Source of the DNA: Roseateles subflavus
GTDB lineage: Bacteria > Pseudomonadota > Gammaproteobacteria > Burkholderiales > Burkholderiaceae_C
NCBI RefSeq assembly: GCF_030285365.1
Contig: NZ_JASVDS010000007.1
Span: 1 to 64,000, forward strand
DNA length: 64,000 bases
Reading direction: 5' to 3'
This document shows, in pieces, positions 1 through 10,213 of this stretch (position 1 is its first letter; each line of letters opens with the position of its first letter). Made by a program: the position numbers and the translations under genes. The notes under the pieces were generated by a model. The model was not told where the DNA came from and made no database searches. It was given only the letters and a program-made list of their open reading frames with translations.

Positions 1-843
1 GATGTCCGCGTAATGGCTGCCCAGCACGCCCCCGGTCAGGTCCCCCAGGTAGCCCGCACCGATCGCCTCGATCAGCCCCAGCACGATCCCGCCCAGCATG
101 GCGCCGGCCAGGTTGCCGATGCCCCCGAGCACCGCCGCCGTGAAGGCCTTCAGCCCTGGCATGAAGCCCATCGAGTGCTGCACCGTGCCGTAGTTCGCCG
201 CCCACATCAGGCCGGCCACCGCCGCCAGTGCCGCACCGATCACGAAGGTCGCCGAGATCACGAAGTCCGGCTTCACCCCCATCAGCCCCGCCACGCGCGG
301 GTTCTCCGCCGTGGCGCGCATCGCGCGGCCCAGCTTCGTGTGGTTCACCAGGTACATCAGCGCCGCCAGGATCACCACCGTCAGCACCAGGATCAGCACC
401 TGCGTCACCGTGATCACCGGCCCGCCCAGATTGAACGGCTCGGTGGGCAGCAGCAGCGGGAACGGCTTCGGGTTCGGCTTCCACACGATCATCGCCAGCG
501 TCTGCAGCAGCAGCGACATCCCCATCGCCGTGATCAGCGGCGCCAGGCGCGGCGCGCTGCGCAAGGGGCGGTAGGCGATCTTCTCGATCGTGAAGTTCAG
601 CAGCGAGCAGACGACGATGGCGCACATCAGGCCAATCCCCATCAGCGCCCAGCCCGGCAGGCCGGAATCGGCCAGCGCCGTGGCCACCGTCCAGCTCACC
701 AGAGCCCCGACCATCAGGATCTCGCCGTGAGCGAAGTTGATGAGGTTGATGATGCCGTACACCATGGTGTAGCCCAGTGCCACGAGCGCATACATGCTCC
801 CGAGCACGAGGCCGTTGATGATCTGTTGGACCAGGATTTCCAT
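1..843 (-). CDS. livH: LivH-type branched-chain amino acid ABC transporter permease, C-terminus beyond window
   Basis: Inner-membrane permease of a high-affinity branched-chain amino acid importer (HAAT family), expected to pair with LivM, LivG, LivF and a periplasmic binding protein. The reverse strand reads MEILVQQIINGLVLGSMYAL followed by alternating hydrophobic helices and the conserved stretch GYTMVYGIINLINFAHGE, the hallmark of LivH. It has 281 codons and is still open at the window edge; the family is usually about 290-310 residues, so only a short C-terminus is missing. The ATG is preceded by GGAG about 6 bases upstream. The rest of the operon should lie to the left, outside the window. 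Recognition is by family signature; substrate is inferred. Confidence 0.93.
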   Translation of the reverse strand, partial: MEILVQQIINGLVLGSMYALVALGYTMVYGIINLINFAHGEILMVGALVSWTVATALADSGLPGWALMGIGLMCAIVVCSLLNFTIEKIAYRPLRSAPRLAPLITAMGMSLLLQTLAMIVWKPNPKPFPLLLPTEPFNLGGPVITVTQVLILVLTVVILAALMYLVNHTKLGRAMRATAENPRVAGLMGVKPDFVISATFVIGAALAAVAGLMWAANYGTVQHSMGFMPGLKAFTAAVLGGIGNLAGAMLGGIVLGLIEAIGAGYLGDLTGGVLGSHYADI

Positions 844-940
844 CAATGACTCCACTTCCCTGCCGCCTCGACGAGGCAGCGTCCGGACTAGGAAAAGACT
901 GCTTCCACGGCCCCCGGGCCCGCGGCACCGCAGCGCCAAG

Positions 941-972
941 AAAAAAGCCCGCGACCTTCAGAGCAGCGGGCT
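941..972 (-). terminator. Intrinsic terminator (rarA 3' end or liv leader)
   Basis: Read on the minus strand, arms AGCCCGC and GCGGGCT (946-952 and 966-972) close a 13-base loop and are followed by six T. It lies between the rarA stop at 1082 and the livH start at 843. It could end rarA transcription or act as an attenuator in a liv leader. The same 238-base gap also contains TAAAAT on the minus strand near 1010 that could be a -10 element; nothing else is evident. Confidence 0.65.
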
Positions 973-1077
973 GGGGTGCCAGGGGGACTCAGCATATGGG
1001 CGCGGATTTTAGGAGTGCGCCACCGACGCCACCCGCTGGGGATAACCCGCTGGCGCCGGGCCCGAAAACCACGCGCG

Positions 1078-1090
1078 GGGGTCAGGTCTC
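1078..1090 (+). repeat. Copy 1 of 13-base interspersed motif GGGGTCAGGTCTT (one mismatch)
   Basis: Reads GGGGTCAGGTCTC and overlaps the rarA stop codon. It is one of six copies in the window (others at 3068, 16180, 37152, 45047 and 54525). Confidence 0.5.
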
Positions 1091-2485
1091 GCCGCGTCCC
1101 GAGCGGTCAGGGGTCCGATCACCGGCGGGGTCGGCGGCCTCGGCATTGAGCCGGCGCAGCTCGGCCAGGCGGTCGCCGATGCGGATCTCGAGCCCGCGCG
1201 GCACGGGCTCGTAGAAGCGCTGGTCTTCCAGCCCGTCGGGAAGGTACTGCTCCCCGGCCACGAAGGCGCCCGGGAAGTCATGCGCGTAGCGGTACTCATG
1301 CCCATAGCCCAGGTCCTTCATCAAGCGGGTCGGCGCGTTGCGCAGATGCAGGGGCACGGGCCGGCTGGCGTCCTGCTTGACCAGGGCCCGCGCGGCTTTG
1401 TAGGCGGTGTACACCGCATTGGACTTGGGCGCAATGGCCAGGTAGACCACCGCCTGCGCCAGCGTGAGCTCGCCTTCGGGGGAACCGAGGCGCTCGTAGG
1501 TGTCCGCCGCGTCCAGGCAGATCCGCAGGGCGCGCGGATCGGCCAGGCCAATGTCTTCGCTGGCCATGCGGATCAGGCGGCGGGAGATGTAGCGGGCATC
1601 GACACCGCCGTCGAGCATGCGGCAGAACCAGTACAGCGCGCCGTCCGGGTCCGAGCCGCGCACCGACTTGTGCAGCGCGGAGATGACGTCGTAGAACTGC
1701 TCACCGCCCTTGTCGTAGCGGCGCAGCTGCTCGCCCAGGGCGCGCTCGAGCTGCGTCTCGTCGATGCTGGACAGCCCGGGCGGTGCCAGCTGCGCGGCCG
1801 TCTCCACGGCATTCAGCAGGCGTCGCGCGTCGCCGTCGGCATAGGCCACCAGGCGCTTCGCCGCGGCTTGCGTGAACGGCGGGCAGCCCAGCGCCGCCTC
1901 GCCGCGACGCACCAGCGCGAGCAGGTCCTCCTCGTCCAGGGACTTGAGGACATGCACGCTGGCCCGGGAGAGCAGCGCCGAGTTGACCTCGAAGGACGGG
2001 TTCTCGGTGGTGGCGCCGATGAAGGTGAAGAGGCCCGACTCGACATGCGGCAGGAAGGCGTCCTGCTGGGACTTGTTGAAGCGATGCACCTCGTCCACGA
2101 AGACGATGGTGCGCCGCCCCTGCGCCGCCGCGACCTGTGCGCGTTCGACGGCCTCGCGGATCTCCTTCACGCCGCCCAGCACCGCGGAGATGCTGATGAA
2201 CTGCGCATCGAAAGCCAGGGCCAGCAGCCGCGCCAGCGTGGTCTTGCCCACGCCGGGCGGCCCCCACAGGATCATGGAATGCAGGCGGCCGGTCTCGAAG
2301 GCCACGCGCAGCGGCATGCCCTCGCCCAGCAGCTGCCGCTGGCCGATGACCTCGTCCAGGTGGCGCGGACGCAGGCGCTCGGGCAGGGGCTGGTAGGCCG
2401 GCGCCTTGGCGCTGCCGGCGGGACGGGAAGGCGCCTGCGGGGCCGGGGCGGGCTCGTCGCCGAACAGGGATGCGTTCTCTGACAT
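1082..2485 (-). CDS. rarA: Replication-associated recombination protein A (AAA+ ATPase)
   Basis: RarA/MgsA is a clamp-loader-like AAA+ ATPase acting at stalled replication forks. Walker A GPPGVGKT lies near residues 75-82, Walker B FVDEVHRF near 129-136, and a sensor-1 stretch IGATTENPS near 157-164. The 467-residue length fits the family with a slightly extended N-terminus. ATG starts 21 bases after the lolA stop on the same strand, completing the conserved ftsK-lolA-rarA order known from E. coli. The final residues after RLNAEAA are polar and probably dispensable. Identification is firm; transcription together with ftsK and lolA is inferred from spacing. Confidence 0.96.
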   Translation of the reverse strand: MSENASLFGDEPAPAPQAPSRPAGSAKAPAYQPLPERLRPRHLDEVIGQRQLLGEGMPLRVAFETGRLHSMILWGPPGVGKTTLARLLALAFDAQFISISAVLGGVKEIREAVERAQVAAAQGRRTIVFVDEVHRFNKSQQDAFLPHVESGLFTFIGATTENPSFEVNSALLSRASVHVLKSLDEEDLLALVRRGEAALGCPPFTQAAAKRLVAYADGDARRLLNAVETAAQLAPPGLSSIDETQLERALGEQLRRYDKGGEQFYDVISALHKSVRGSDPDGALYWFCRMLDGGVDARYISRRLIRMASEDIGLADPRALRICLDAADTYERLGSPEGELTLAQAVVYLAIAPKSNAVYTAYKAARALVKQDASRPVPLHLRNAPTRLMKDLGYGHEYRYAHDFPGAFVAGEQYLPDGLEDQRFYEPVPRGLEIRIGDRLAELRRLNAEAADPAGDRTPDRSGRGET

Positions 2486-2506
2486 GGGGCGCTCAGCGCG
2501 TAGGCG

Positions 2507-3139
2507 TCACTGCTCCAGCAGGTCCACGCCCTTGGGGACCTCGAAGCGGAAGCGGTCGGCACCGATCGCCACATTGGTCTGCAGCTGGCTGAGCTGCATC
2601 AGCGAGCGCTGGCCGAAGGCGTCCAGCACCTCCAGCGCCGCCAGCTCGCGGCCCTTGAAGCCGACGCGCAGCTGCTGGATGTTGCCCTCCGCCTGACGCG
2701 GCAGCGCGAGCACCCACTCGAGGCCGCCCTCTGCGGGCTGGGCCTTGAGCTCGAAGTCCTTCTCGATGTTGCCGCCGGCCAGCAGGGCCGCGGGCGTGCC
2801 CGCCAGCGCCTGGCCGATGCGGCGCGAGCTGGCCTGGTTCAGGTCGGCATCGAAGGTCCAGACCTTCTGGCCGTCGCCCACGATCAGCTGCTCGAAAGGC
2901 TTCTGGTACTGGAAGCGGAACAGATTGGGGCGCTGGAACTCGAAGGTCCCGCTGGAAGTCTTCTTGCGCTTGCCGTCCGGCGCGGTGACCGTCTGGCTGA
3001 AGCTGGCGCGGCCGCTCTTCACCTCGCGCACGAAGTCCTTGAGCGACTGCACGGCGTCGGCCTGGGCAAGACCTGACCCCAGCATCAGGGCAGCCGCACA
3101 CAGCAGGCGGCGGGTGGTGTTCATTCGAAGCATCGTCAT
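2507..3139 (-). CDS. lolA: Outer-membrane lipoprotein carrier protein LolA
   Basis: Periplasmic chaperone that takes lipoproteins from LolCDE and delivers them to LolB at the outer membrane. A signal peptide ([20 protein letters not shown]) is followed by the LolA pattern [15 protein letters not shown] and a beta-rich body of about 180 residues, ending in an acidic/hydrophobic tail. Two starts are possible: ATG at 3139, overlapping the ftsK stop by four bases (translational coupling), or ATG at 3124, which trims MTMLR from the signal peptide. The overlap favours the first. A copy of the GGGGTCAGGTCTT motif falls inside the signal-peptide codons. Confidence 0.94.
   Translation of the reverse strand: MTMLRMNTTRRLLCAAALMLGSGLAQADAVQSLKDFVREVKSGRASFSQTVTAPDGKRKKTSSGTFEFQRPNLFRFQYQKPFEQLIVGDGQKVWTFDADLNQASSRRIGQALAGTPAALLAGGNIEKDFELKAQPAEGGLEWVLALPRQAEGNIQQLRVGFKGRELAALEVLDAFGQRSLMQLSQLQTNVAIGADRFRFEVPKGVDLLEQ
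3068..3080 (-). repeat. Copy 2 of 13-base motif GGGGTCAGGTCTT (exact), inside lolA
   Basis: Exact match on the lolA coding strand, encoding part of the signal peptide (GSGLA). Confidence 0.5.
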
Positions 3140-5499
3140 TCGTCTCGCCTGGGCACGATCAGTTCGCGGCTGCCGTTGGTGGCCATGGCGCCGACAAGGC
3201 CGGACTTCTCCATCTGCTCCAGCAGGCGCGCCGCGCGGTTGTAGCCGATGCGCAGATGGCGCTGCACCAGCGAAATGGAGGCCCGCTTGTGCTGCAGCAC
3301 CACGGCGACGGCCTGGTCGTACATCGGGTCGGACTCGGCATCGCCGCCCCCGGCCCCGCCGCCTTCGCCGCCCTCGGCCTCCAGCACGCCGCCTTCGAGA
3401 ATGCCCTCGATGTAGTTCGGCTCACCGCCCTGGGCCTTCAGGTACTCGACCACGCGGTGCACCTCGTCGTCGCTGACGAAGGCACCGTGCACGCGCATCG
3501 GCAGGCCGGTGCCCGAGGCCATGTAGAGCATGTCCCCCATGCCCAGCAGCGCCTCGGCGCCCATCTGGTCAAGGATGGTGCGGCTGTCGATCTTGCTGGA
3601 GACCTGGAAGGACAGGCGGGTCGGGATGTTGGCCTTGATCAGGCCCGTGATCACGTCCACCGACGGGCGCTGCGTGGCGAGGATCAGGTGGATGCCGGCC
3701 GCGCGGGCCTTCTGGGCCAGACGGGCGATCAGCTCCTCGATCTGCTTGCCCACCACCATCATCAGGTCGGCCAGCTCGTCGATCACCACGACAATGAAGG
3801 GCAGGCGCTCCAGCGGCTCGGGCTGCTCGGGCGTGAGGCTGAAGGGGTTGTCGATCTTCTCGCCGCGCTCCTTGGCCTCGTCGATCTTCTTGTTGTAGCC
3901 GGCGAGGTTGCGCACGCCCAGCTTGGACATGAACTTGTAGCGCCGCTCCATCTCGCCCACGCACCAGTTCAGCGCGTTGCCGGCCTGCTTCATGTCGGTC
4001 ACGACGGGCGCCAGCAGATGCGGGATGCCCTCGTAGACGCTCATTTCCAGCATCTTCGGGTCGATGAGGATGAGGCGGACATCGCGGGCCTCGGCCTTGT
4101 ACAGCAGCGAGAGGATCATGGCGTTGATCCCCACGGACTTGCCGGAGCCCGTCGTGCCGGCCACCAGGCAGTGCGGCATCTTGGCGAGGTCGGCCACCAC
4201 GGGCGCGCCGACGATGTCCTTGCCCAGACCCATGGTGAGCTGGGACTGTGCGTCGGCATAGACCTGCGAGCCGAGGATCTCGGACAGGCGGATGGTCTGG
4301 CGCCGCGCATTGGGCAGCTCCAGCGCCATGAAGTTCTTGCCCGGGATCGTCTCGACCACGCGGATGGAGACCAGGCTCAGCGAGCGAGCCAGGTCCTTGG
4401 CGAGGTTGACGATCTGCGAGCCCTTCACGCCGGTGGCCGGCTCGATCTCGTAGCGCGTGATCACCGGACCCGGCGAGGCCGCCACCACGCGCACCTCGAC
4501 GCCGAAGTCGCGCAGCTTCTTCTCGATCATGCGGCTGGTCATCTCCAGCGACTCGGGCGTGACCGTCTCGACGCGCGGCGGGGCGGCGTCCAGCAGATCG
4601 ACCTGGGGCAGCTTGGTGTCGGCCAGCTCGCTGAACAGCGTGGTCTGGCGCTCCTTGGCCACGCGGGTGGACTGCGGCACCTCGACGACCGGTGCCTCGA
4701 TCACGATGGGCACATGCTCCTCGACGACCTGCCGCTCGACCTCGGCCACCTGCTCGCGTTCACGCTTGGCCTTCTTGCCGACGCGCTTGTCCTCGGCCAC
4801 CTCGCGGCGGTCGACGTTGCGCTGACGGAATTCGTCGATGCGGGTGCCCACGAGCTCGGCCAGGCGCATCCAGGAGAACTGCAGAGCCATCGAGCTGCCG
4901 GCCAGCAGGGCCACGATCCAGACCAGGCCGGAGCCGGCAAACCCGAGCAGCTTCATGCTCCAGGGCCCCAGCGCATAGCCCAGCACGCCCCCGGCGTGGG
5001 CTCCCGGGAGGCGCGCCTCCCAGCCGTAGAGGCGGGTCCATTCCAGGGCGCAGCTGGCGCTCATCAGCAGCAGGACGCCCAGGGCCCACACGGCGCGGCG
5101 CTGCCAGACCGGGGTCTCGTCCACCACGGGCTCGGTGCGCAGCACGTCGGCCAGGCCGCTCAGCCAGCGGCGCAGGGCGATCAGCATCAGCCACCAGGCG
5201 GAATAGCCGAAACCGAAGAGCAGGAGATCGGAGACCCAGGCGCCGAGTGTGCCGACGCGGTTGCTCACGTGGTCCTTGCTGCCGGCGATGGAAAAGGCCG
5301 CGTCCGTGCGGTCATGCGTCAGCAGCGCCAGGAGCACCAGGCACCACAGCAGGCCGCCCAGGATCAGCCACATCGGCGTTCGCAGGGACGTCGCCGCCGG
5401 CGCGGGCGCCGGCCGGGCCTTCTTGGACTGGCGCTTGTAGACCTTGTCGGCCGGGGCGGCATCCTCCGCACCCGTGAGGGAACCCAGGGGAAAACTCAT
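3136..5499 (-). CDS. ftsK: DNA translocase FtsK
   Basis: Septum-anchored hexameric dsDNA pump that clears chromosome termini and activates XerCD recombination at dif. From the ATG at 5499 ([10 protein letters not shown]) it has 787 residues: about four membrane helices in the first 210, a charged linker, then the RecA-like motor with Walker A GTTGSGKS near residues 448-455 and Walker [14 protein letters not shown]-terminal winged-helix gamma domain ([20 protein letters not shown] onward) reads KOPS sequences. A longer frame reaches 5541, but its first 14 residues are not hydrophobic or family-like. It heads ftsK-lolA-rarA and overlaps lolA by four bases. Confidence 0.96.
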   Translation of the reverse strand: MSFPLGSLTGAEDAAPADKVYKRQSKKARPAPAPAATSLRTPMWLILGGLLWCLVLLALLTHDRTDAAFSIAGSKDHVSNRVGTLGAWVSDLLLFGFGYSAWWLMLIALRRWLSGLADVLRTEPVVDETPVWQRRAVWALGVLLLMSASCALEWTRLYGWEARLPGAHAGGVLGYALGPWSMKLLGFAGSGLVWIVALLAGSSMALQFSWMRLAELVGTRIDEFRQRNVDRREVAEDKRVGKKAKREREQVAEVERQVVEEHVPIVIEAPVVEVPQSTRVAKERQTTLFSELADTKLPQVDLLDAAPPRVETVTPESLEMTSRMIEKKLRDFGVEVRVVAASPGPVITRYEIEPATGVKGSQIVNLAKDLARSLSLVSIRVVETIPGKNFMALELPNARRQTIRLSEILGSQVYADAQSQLTMGLGKDIVGAPVVADLAKMPHCLVAGTTGSGKSVGINAMILSLLYKAEARDVRLILIDPKMLEMSVYEGIPHLLAPVVTDMKQAGNALNWCVGEMERRYKFMSKLGVRNLAGYNKKIDEAKERGEKIDNPFSLTPEQPEPLERLPFIVVVIDELADLMMVVGKQIEELIARLAQKARAAGIHLILATQRPSVDVITGLIKANIPTRLSFQVSSKIDSRTILDQMGAEALLGMGDMLYMASGTGLPMRVHGAFVSDDEVHRVVEYLKAQGGEPNYIEGILEGGVLEAEGGEGGGAGGGDAESDPMYDQAVAVVLQHKRASISLVQRHLRIGYNRAARLLEQMEKSGLVGAMATNGSRELIVPRRDE

Positions 5500-5563
5500 C
5501 CTGCGATTGTGACCCAGGAAAGCGGCCCTGCCGGCCGCCACCCGGACCCCATCTGCAACAGGA

Positions 5564-6229
5564 TCAGTCGTGCAGGCGTTCCTTGATGACCACGGAGCCG
5601 TTCTCCAGCGTCTCGATGACGCCGCGGTCCTCCAGGTCCTTCATGACGCGGCTGACCATCTCGCGCGAGGCGCCGACGACCTTGGCCATGTCCTGGCGGG
5701 ACACCTTGCCGCGGATGATCTTGATGCCCTTGTCTTCCTCGGCCATGTCCAGCAGGGTGCGGGCCACGCGACCGTAGACGTCCAGCAGGGCGAGCGACTC
5801 GATCTGGCGGTCGGCGTTGCGCAGGCGGGCCACAAGGCCGCGCAGGATGCCGTAGGAGAGGCTGCTGCTCTCGGGCAGGCAGCGGGCGAACTCGTTGCGG
5901 CCCAGCACGAGCATGTCGGTCTGGACCTCGGCGCGCACCGTGGCGGAATGCGACTCGCCGTCGATCAGGCTCATCTCCCCGACGTAGTCCCCCGCCTGGA
6001 GCACGGCCAGGATGACTTCACGACCCCGGTTGTCGGCCGTCAACACGCGGGCCCGGCCGTTCAGCAGAATGAACAGCGCGTTGGACTTGGTGCCCTGCTC
6101 CACCACCACCTCACCGCGCTTGAATCGGCGCTTGATCACGCTGTCGGCGATCGACTGCGCCTGGTCAGTCGTCAGCAACGAAAACAAGGGCACGCGACGA
6201 ATCAGGTCCAGATTGGACAGCATGGCCAT
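5564..6229 (-). CDS. Crp/Fnr-family transcription regulator
   Basis: Cytoplasmic regulator with an N-terminal cyclic-nucleotide-binding beta-barrel (about residues 12-125, containing [20 protein letters not shown]) and a C-terminal Crp-type helix-turn-helix ([20 protein letters not shown], about 172-191). At 221 residues it is close to E. coli Crp. It has a single cysteine and no N-terminal cysteine cluster, so an Fnr-type Fe-S oxygen sensor is unlikely. The barrel has [16 protein letters not shown], close to the Crp phosphate-binding cassette, so a nucleotide ligand is possible but unproven. AGGAG sits 8 bases before the ATG. Divergent from trxB. Regulatory targets are unknown. Confidence 0.92.
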   Translation of the reverse strand: MAMLSNLDLIRRVPLFSLLTTDQAQSIADSVIKRRFKRGEVVVEQGTKSNALFILLNGRARVLTADNRGREVILAVLQAGDYVGEMSLIDGESHSATVRAEVQTDMLVLGRNEFARCLPESSSLSYGILRGLVARLRNADRQIESLALLDVYGRVARTLLDMAEEDKGIKIIRGKVSRQDMAKVVGASREMVSRVMKDLEDRGVIETLENGSVVIKERLHD

Positions 6230-6303
6230 GAATGAGCTCCTAAGCTGTGGTCATTGGGGTGGCGTCAGGCTGGCGCCGCTTGACTTCCCTAGAATGGACG
6301 CAT

Positions 6304-6332
6304 TGTGCCAATTAAGTCACGCACATTCATAG
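6304..6332 (+). promoter_or_regulatory. Possible trxB promoter
   Basis: TTGTGC (6304-6309) and TTCATA (6327-6332) are 17 bases apart in the divergent gap upstream of trxB. Both boxes are imperfect, so this is a weak call. Confidence 0.3.
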
Positions 6333-6392
6333 GGTTTGGCCCGAAACGTAAAACCTTGTCCCCTTGTGTGTCCTGACTGCAACCCCAGCTGA

Positions 6393-7355
<963 letters not shown>

Positions 7356-7389
7356 TCGACGCGCCACGCGCATTTTTCCGCATGAACCG

Positions 7390-7416
7390 GCCGCCCCTGG
7401 GCGGCTGTTCCTTTTT
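7390..7416 (+). terminator. Probable trxB terminator
   Basis: A 7-bp GC stem, GCCGCCC (7390-7396) with GGGCGGC (7399-7405), has only 2 loop bases as drawn, so the top base pairs probably open. TGTTCC and five T follow. Confidence 0.5.
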
Positions 7417-7420
7417 CAGC

Positions 7421-7576
7421 TATACTCTTTGGCTTGCCTGCCGGATGGATCGCCCCTGAAAGCTCACGTCGTGAGTCTTTTGGGTTTAGCAGGCATAGAG
7501 CGGTCAATGGGATGCTGCGGCGCGGGAGAAACCGCGCAGTGGCATCTGGTAAAGAAATTCGAACCGGAGAAGCGTC
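7421..7576 (+). promoter_or_regulatory. rpmB -10 element and structured leader
   Basis: TATACT at 7421-7426 is a strong -10 element; no convincing -35 is visible at 16-18 bases. The resulting leader of about 140 bases contains a GC hairpin (GCGCGG 7520-7525 with CCGCGC 7532-7537, loop GAGAAA) before the GGAG ribosome site of rpmB. Whether the leader is regulatory is unknown. Confidence 0.4.
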
Positions 7577-7810
7577 ATGGCACGCGTCTGTCAAGTCACG
7601 GGCAAGAAGCCCATGGTGGGCAACAATGTTTCCCACGCCAACAACAAAACCAAGCGTCGTTTCCTGCCCAACCTGCAGTACCGTCGTTTCTGGCTGGAAA
7701 CCGAGAACCGCTGGGTGCGTCTGCGCGTGAGCAATGCCGCTCTGCGTCTGATCGACAAGGTCGGTATCGAACAAGTCGTCGCTGATCTGCGCGCCAAGGG
7801 CGAGCTCTGA
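7577..7810 (+). CDS. rpmB: 50S ribosomal protein L28
   Basis: Basic 77-residue protein of the large ribosomal subunit. It opens with [20 protein letters not shown] and continues with the L28 pattern [10 protein letters not shown]. Family length is 77-78. GGAG precedes the ATG. The next gene is rpmG, 31 bases downstream, the standard bacterial rpmB-rpmG pair; both should be cotranscribed and end at the terminator near 8037. Single CVTGK cysteine, no zinc-knuckle CxxC pairs. Confidence 0.98.
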   Translation: MARVCQVTGKKPMVGNNVSHANNKTKRRFLPNLQYRRFWLETENRWVRLRVSNAALRLIDKVGIEQVVADLRAKGEL

Positions 7811-7841
7811 TCTGATCCACTAAGCACCAAGGAGCAACAAC

Positions 7842-8012
7842 ATGGCATCCAAAGGCGGACGCGAAAAGATCAAGCTGGAATCCTCTGCCGGCACCGGTCA
7901 TTTCTACACCACGAACAAGAACAAGAAGACCACGCCCCAAAAGCTGGAATTCATGAAGTTCGACCCCAAGGCCCGCAAGCACGTCCTGTACAAGGAAACC
8001 AAGCTGAAGTAA
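7842..8012 (+). CDS. rpmG: 50S ribosomal protein L33
   Basis: A 56-residue basic protein beginning [20 protein letters not shown], then [19 protein letters not shown], the L33 signature. AGGAG lies shortly before the ATG. It contains no cysteine, so it is the zinc-free C-minus form. It follows rpmB directly and precedes a strong terminator. Confidence 0.98.
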   Translation: MASKGGREKIKLESSAGTGHFYTTNKNKKTTPQKLEFMKFDPKARKHVLYKETKLK

Positions 8013-8036
8013 TTCAGCCCGGCTTGCAAGCCCATG

Positions 8037-8072
8037 AAAAAACCCGCCAAGCGCAAGCTGGCGGGTTTTTTT
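8037..8072. terminator. Bidirectional intrinsic terminator between rpmG and the DUF3016 gene
   Basis: Arms AAAAAACCCGCCA (8037-8049) and TGGCGGGTTTTTT (8059-8071) with a 9-base loop. Poly-A and poly-T flanks let it work from both sides for two convergent genes. Confidence 0.93.
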
Positions 8073-8101
8073 CATTGGGGCCGGGCCCCAGGAGGCAGGC
8101 C

Positions 8102-8602
8102 TCAGCGGGACGCGGCCTTCTTGCCGAACTCGGTGTCGAACCACTTGTCGATCATCGGCTTCTCGTAGCGCAGCGGGTCGCCGTCGTTGTAGCGGGCACT
8201 GGTGCCGTGCAGGTAGTTCATGTCGGACAGCGCCGCCTTGCCCGACTTGAGCTCCTTGCCGCCCTCGACCACGGCGAAGGTGAAGTCCATCTGCGGCCAC
8301 GTCACCTCGCGCAGCACACGGACCTCATCCGGCATGCCACGGCGCATGTCCATCTCACCGGCACGGTTGATTTCCAGCAGATCGATCTTCAGCGTCTGCC
8401 CGGCCGGCAGGCGCGCGGCAGCCAGCTTCTGGAAATGCTCGCTCAGCGACTTCTGGATGTCCTCGCGCTCCACGGTGGTACGGCCCAGGTCACGGTATTT
8501 GTCCAGGGGCTGGAAATGCATTTCCACCTCGCCCGCCTGCACGCCACCGGCCATCCCCACTCCCGCGACCAGGGCCAGCAGCCCGATCTTCCATTGCTTC
8601 AT
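8102..8602 (-). CDS. Secreted DUF3016-family protein
   Basis: Function unknown. The 166-residue product has a cleavable signal peptide (KQWKIGLLALVAGVGMAGGV, ending QAGE) and a body matching the DUF3016 layout: VEMHFQPLDKYRDLGRTTVE near the N-terminus, LLEINRAGEMD in the middle and a C-terminal PMIDKWFDTEF. In this family the body is generally single-domain and periplasmic. It has no operon partner: it converges on rpmG and a separate upstream region leads to the desaturase terminator. AAGGAG is well placed before the ATG (GGAGAATGCC context). Assigned by recall of the family pattern. Confidence 0.8.
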   Translation of the reverse strand: MKQWKIGLLALVAGVGMAGGVQAGEVEMHFQPLDKYRDLGRTTVEREDIQKSLSEHFQKLAAARLPAGQTLKIDLLEINRAGEMDMRRGMPDEVRVLREVTWPQMDFTFAVVEGGKELKSGKAALSDMNYLHGTSARYNDGDPLRYEKPMIDKWFDTEFGKKAASR

Positions 8603-8738
8603 GGCATTCTCCTTTCACATGGTTTTCGTCTGAAACCCTGCCGCAGCGTAACACTCCGCCTGCAGGGATCCCGCTTCAACGCGGCCCCTGCCGTCGCGAT
8701 GACAGGCCAGGGAAAACCATTATGTAGCCTTGACTATG

Positions 8739-8766
8739 AAAAAAGGCGCCCGCGAGGGGCGCCTTT
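8739..8766 (-). terminator. Terminator of the desaturase gene
   Basis: AAAGGCGCC (8742-8750) pairs perfectly with GGCGCCTTT (8758-8766). On the minus strand the stem is followed by a run of T. It sits 48 bases past the desaturase stop. Confidence 0.88.
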
Positions 8767-8814
8767 ACCGGGCTTTGCAAGGCTTCACACCGGGCAATGC
8801 CGGTGGGAACTGCC

Positions 8815-10038
8815 TCAGGCGCGGGCCGCGCGCAGATTCATGGAGAAGCTGCGCAGTTCGGCGATGCCGCTCTCCTCGGCCTTCTTGCACCAGGCCTGGA
8901 GGTCACGCACCAGCTGTTCGGCGGACACGTTCGTGCGCGTCCAGAGCTGGCGCAGCTCTTCGCGCATCGTCAGCAGCTTGTCGAGGGCCGGCGAGGCCGC
9001 GAGAACGCCCGCGATATCGCTCTGGACCGCCTGGGGAATGCGATCGGCATCGCGGTGCAGCCAGCGCTTGGCCAGCTTGAACTGCTGCCACTTGGCACTG
9101 TGCTGCTCGCCCTGGGCCTTCAGGCGGGCCAGCTCGATCGCGCAGGCGGCCTTCACGTTGCGGCCGTAGCTGGCCATGATCTCGTAGCGGTTGGCGATGA
9201 TGGCCTCCAGCGTGGCCTTGTCGGCTTCAGCCTTGAGTTCACCCATCTTCAGCTGGGGCGCGGTCTTGCGGACCTTGGCCCAGCCGATCATCTCCATGGC
9301 ACGGATGTAGGCCCAGCCGAGGTCGAACTCGAAGGGCTTGACCGAGAACTTGGCCGAGGTCGGGTAGGTGTGGTGGTTGTTGTGCAGCTCTTCGCCGCCA
9401 ATGATCAGGCCCCAGGGCGAGACATTGGTGGAGGCATCCTGGGCCTCGAAGTTGCGGTAGCCCCAGTAGTGGCCGATGCCGTTGATCACGCCGGCGGCCC
9501 AGATGGGGATCCAGACCATCTGGATGGCCCAGATCGTGGCGCCGATGGCGCCGAACAGGGCCAGGTTGATGATCATCATCAGGGCCACACCCTGCCAGCT
9601 GTAGGGCGTGTACAGGTGGCGCTCGATCCAGTCGTTCGGCACGCCGTGGCTGTACTTGGCCAGCGTTTCCTGGTTCTTGGCCTCGGCGCGGTAGAGCTCG
9701 GAGCCGCGCAGCAGCACGGTCTCGATGCCGCGGGTCACCGGGCTGTGCGGGTCATCGACCGTCTCGCACTTGGCGTGGTGCTTGCGGTGGATGGCCACCC
9801 ATTCCTTGGTCACCATGCCCGTCGTCAGCCAAAGCCAGAAGCGGAAGAAATGGGAGGGGATGGGCCCTAGGTCCAGGGCACGGTGGGCCTGCGCGCGGTG
9901 CAGGAAGATGGTCACGGAAGCGATGGTGAGATGCGTCACCACCAGCGTGTAGACCACGATCTGCCAGAAGCTGGCGCCCGTCAGGCCGTCGCTCAGCCAG
10001 TTGACGAGCACGTCGCGCACGATCATCAATTCATTCAT
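8815..10038 (-). CDS. Membrane fatty-acid desaturase (acyl-CoA delta-9 type)
   Basis: Di-iron integral-membrane enzyme that introduces a cis double bond into acyl chains, adjusting membrane fluidity. The three histidine boxes are present: HRAQAH at residues 47-52, HRKHH at 84-88 and HNNHH at 219-223, with hydrophobic segments between them. At 407 residues it is longer than the core; the last 130 residues form a charged helical tail (LKAEADKATLEAI onward) of the kind seen in betaproteobacterial DesA-like enzymes. A minus-strand TACAAT near 10095-10100 may be the -10. A dedicated terminator lies just downstream, so the gene is probably monocistronic. Substrate (CoA, ACP or lipid) cannot be read from sequence. 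Confidence 0.92.
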   Translation of the reverse strand: MNELMIVRDVLVNWLSDGLTGASFWQIVVYTLVVTHLTIASVTIFLHRAQAHRALDLGPIPSHFFRFWLWLTTGMVTKEWVAIHRKHHAKCETVDDPHSPVTRGIETVLLRGSELYRAEAKNQETLAKYSHGVPNDWIERHLYTPYSWQGVALMMIINLALFGAIGATIWAIQMVWIPIWAAGVINGIGHYWGYRNFEAQDASTNVSPWGLIIGGEELHNNHHTYPTSAKFSVKPFEFDLGWAYIRAMEMIGWAKVRKTAPQLKMGELKAEADKATLEAIIANRYEIMASYGRNVKAACAIELARLKAQGEQHSAKWQQFKLAKRWLHRDADRIPQAVQSDIAGVLAASPALDKLLTMREELRQLWTRTNVSAEQLVRDLQAWCKKAEESGIAELRSFSMNLRAARA

Positions 10039-10213
10039 TCAGTCCGACCTCTGCTTCCTTGAGAAGCGTCATGGGGATGTCAAAAAGCGCCTCAATTGTA
10101 GGGGAGATGCCCTAAAAGGCCGCTTGATCTATGTCTAGCCAACCGCGACCCGGCACCGCAAGCGCGCCAAAGTGGCGCTTTTCGGCATGGCGACCGGGGG
10201 CGTGCAAACGATC

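Noticed and set aside
846-1012. Leader peptide for livH attenuation
   Set aside because: The only short frame reaching the hairpin is not rich in branched-chain amino acid codons and has no ribosome site.
3256-5586. Long forward open frame opposite ftsK
   Set aside because: Leu/Gly/His-rich shadow of the ftsK coding strand; no motif.
10161-10182. Hairpin GCGCCA/TGGCGC with four T as a terminator after the desaturase upstream region
   Set aside because: Its T run points the wrong way for the minus-strand methyltransferase and no forward gene lies upstream.
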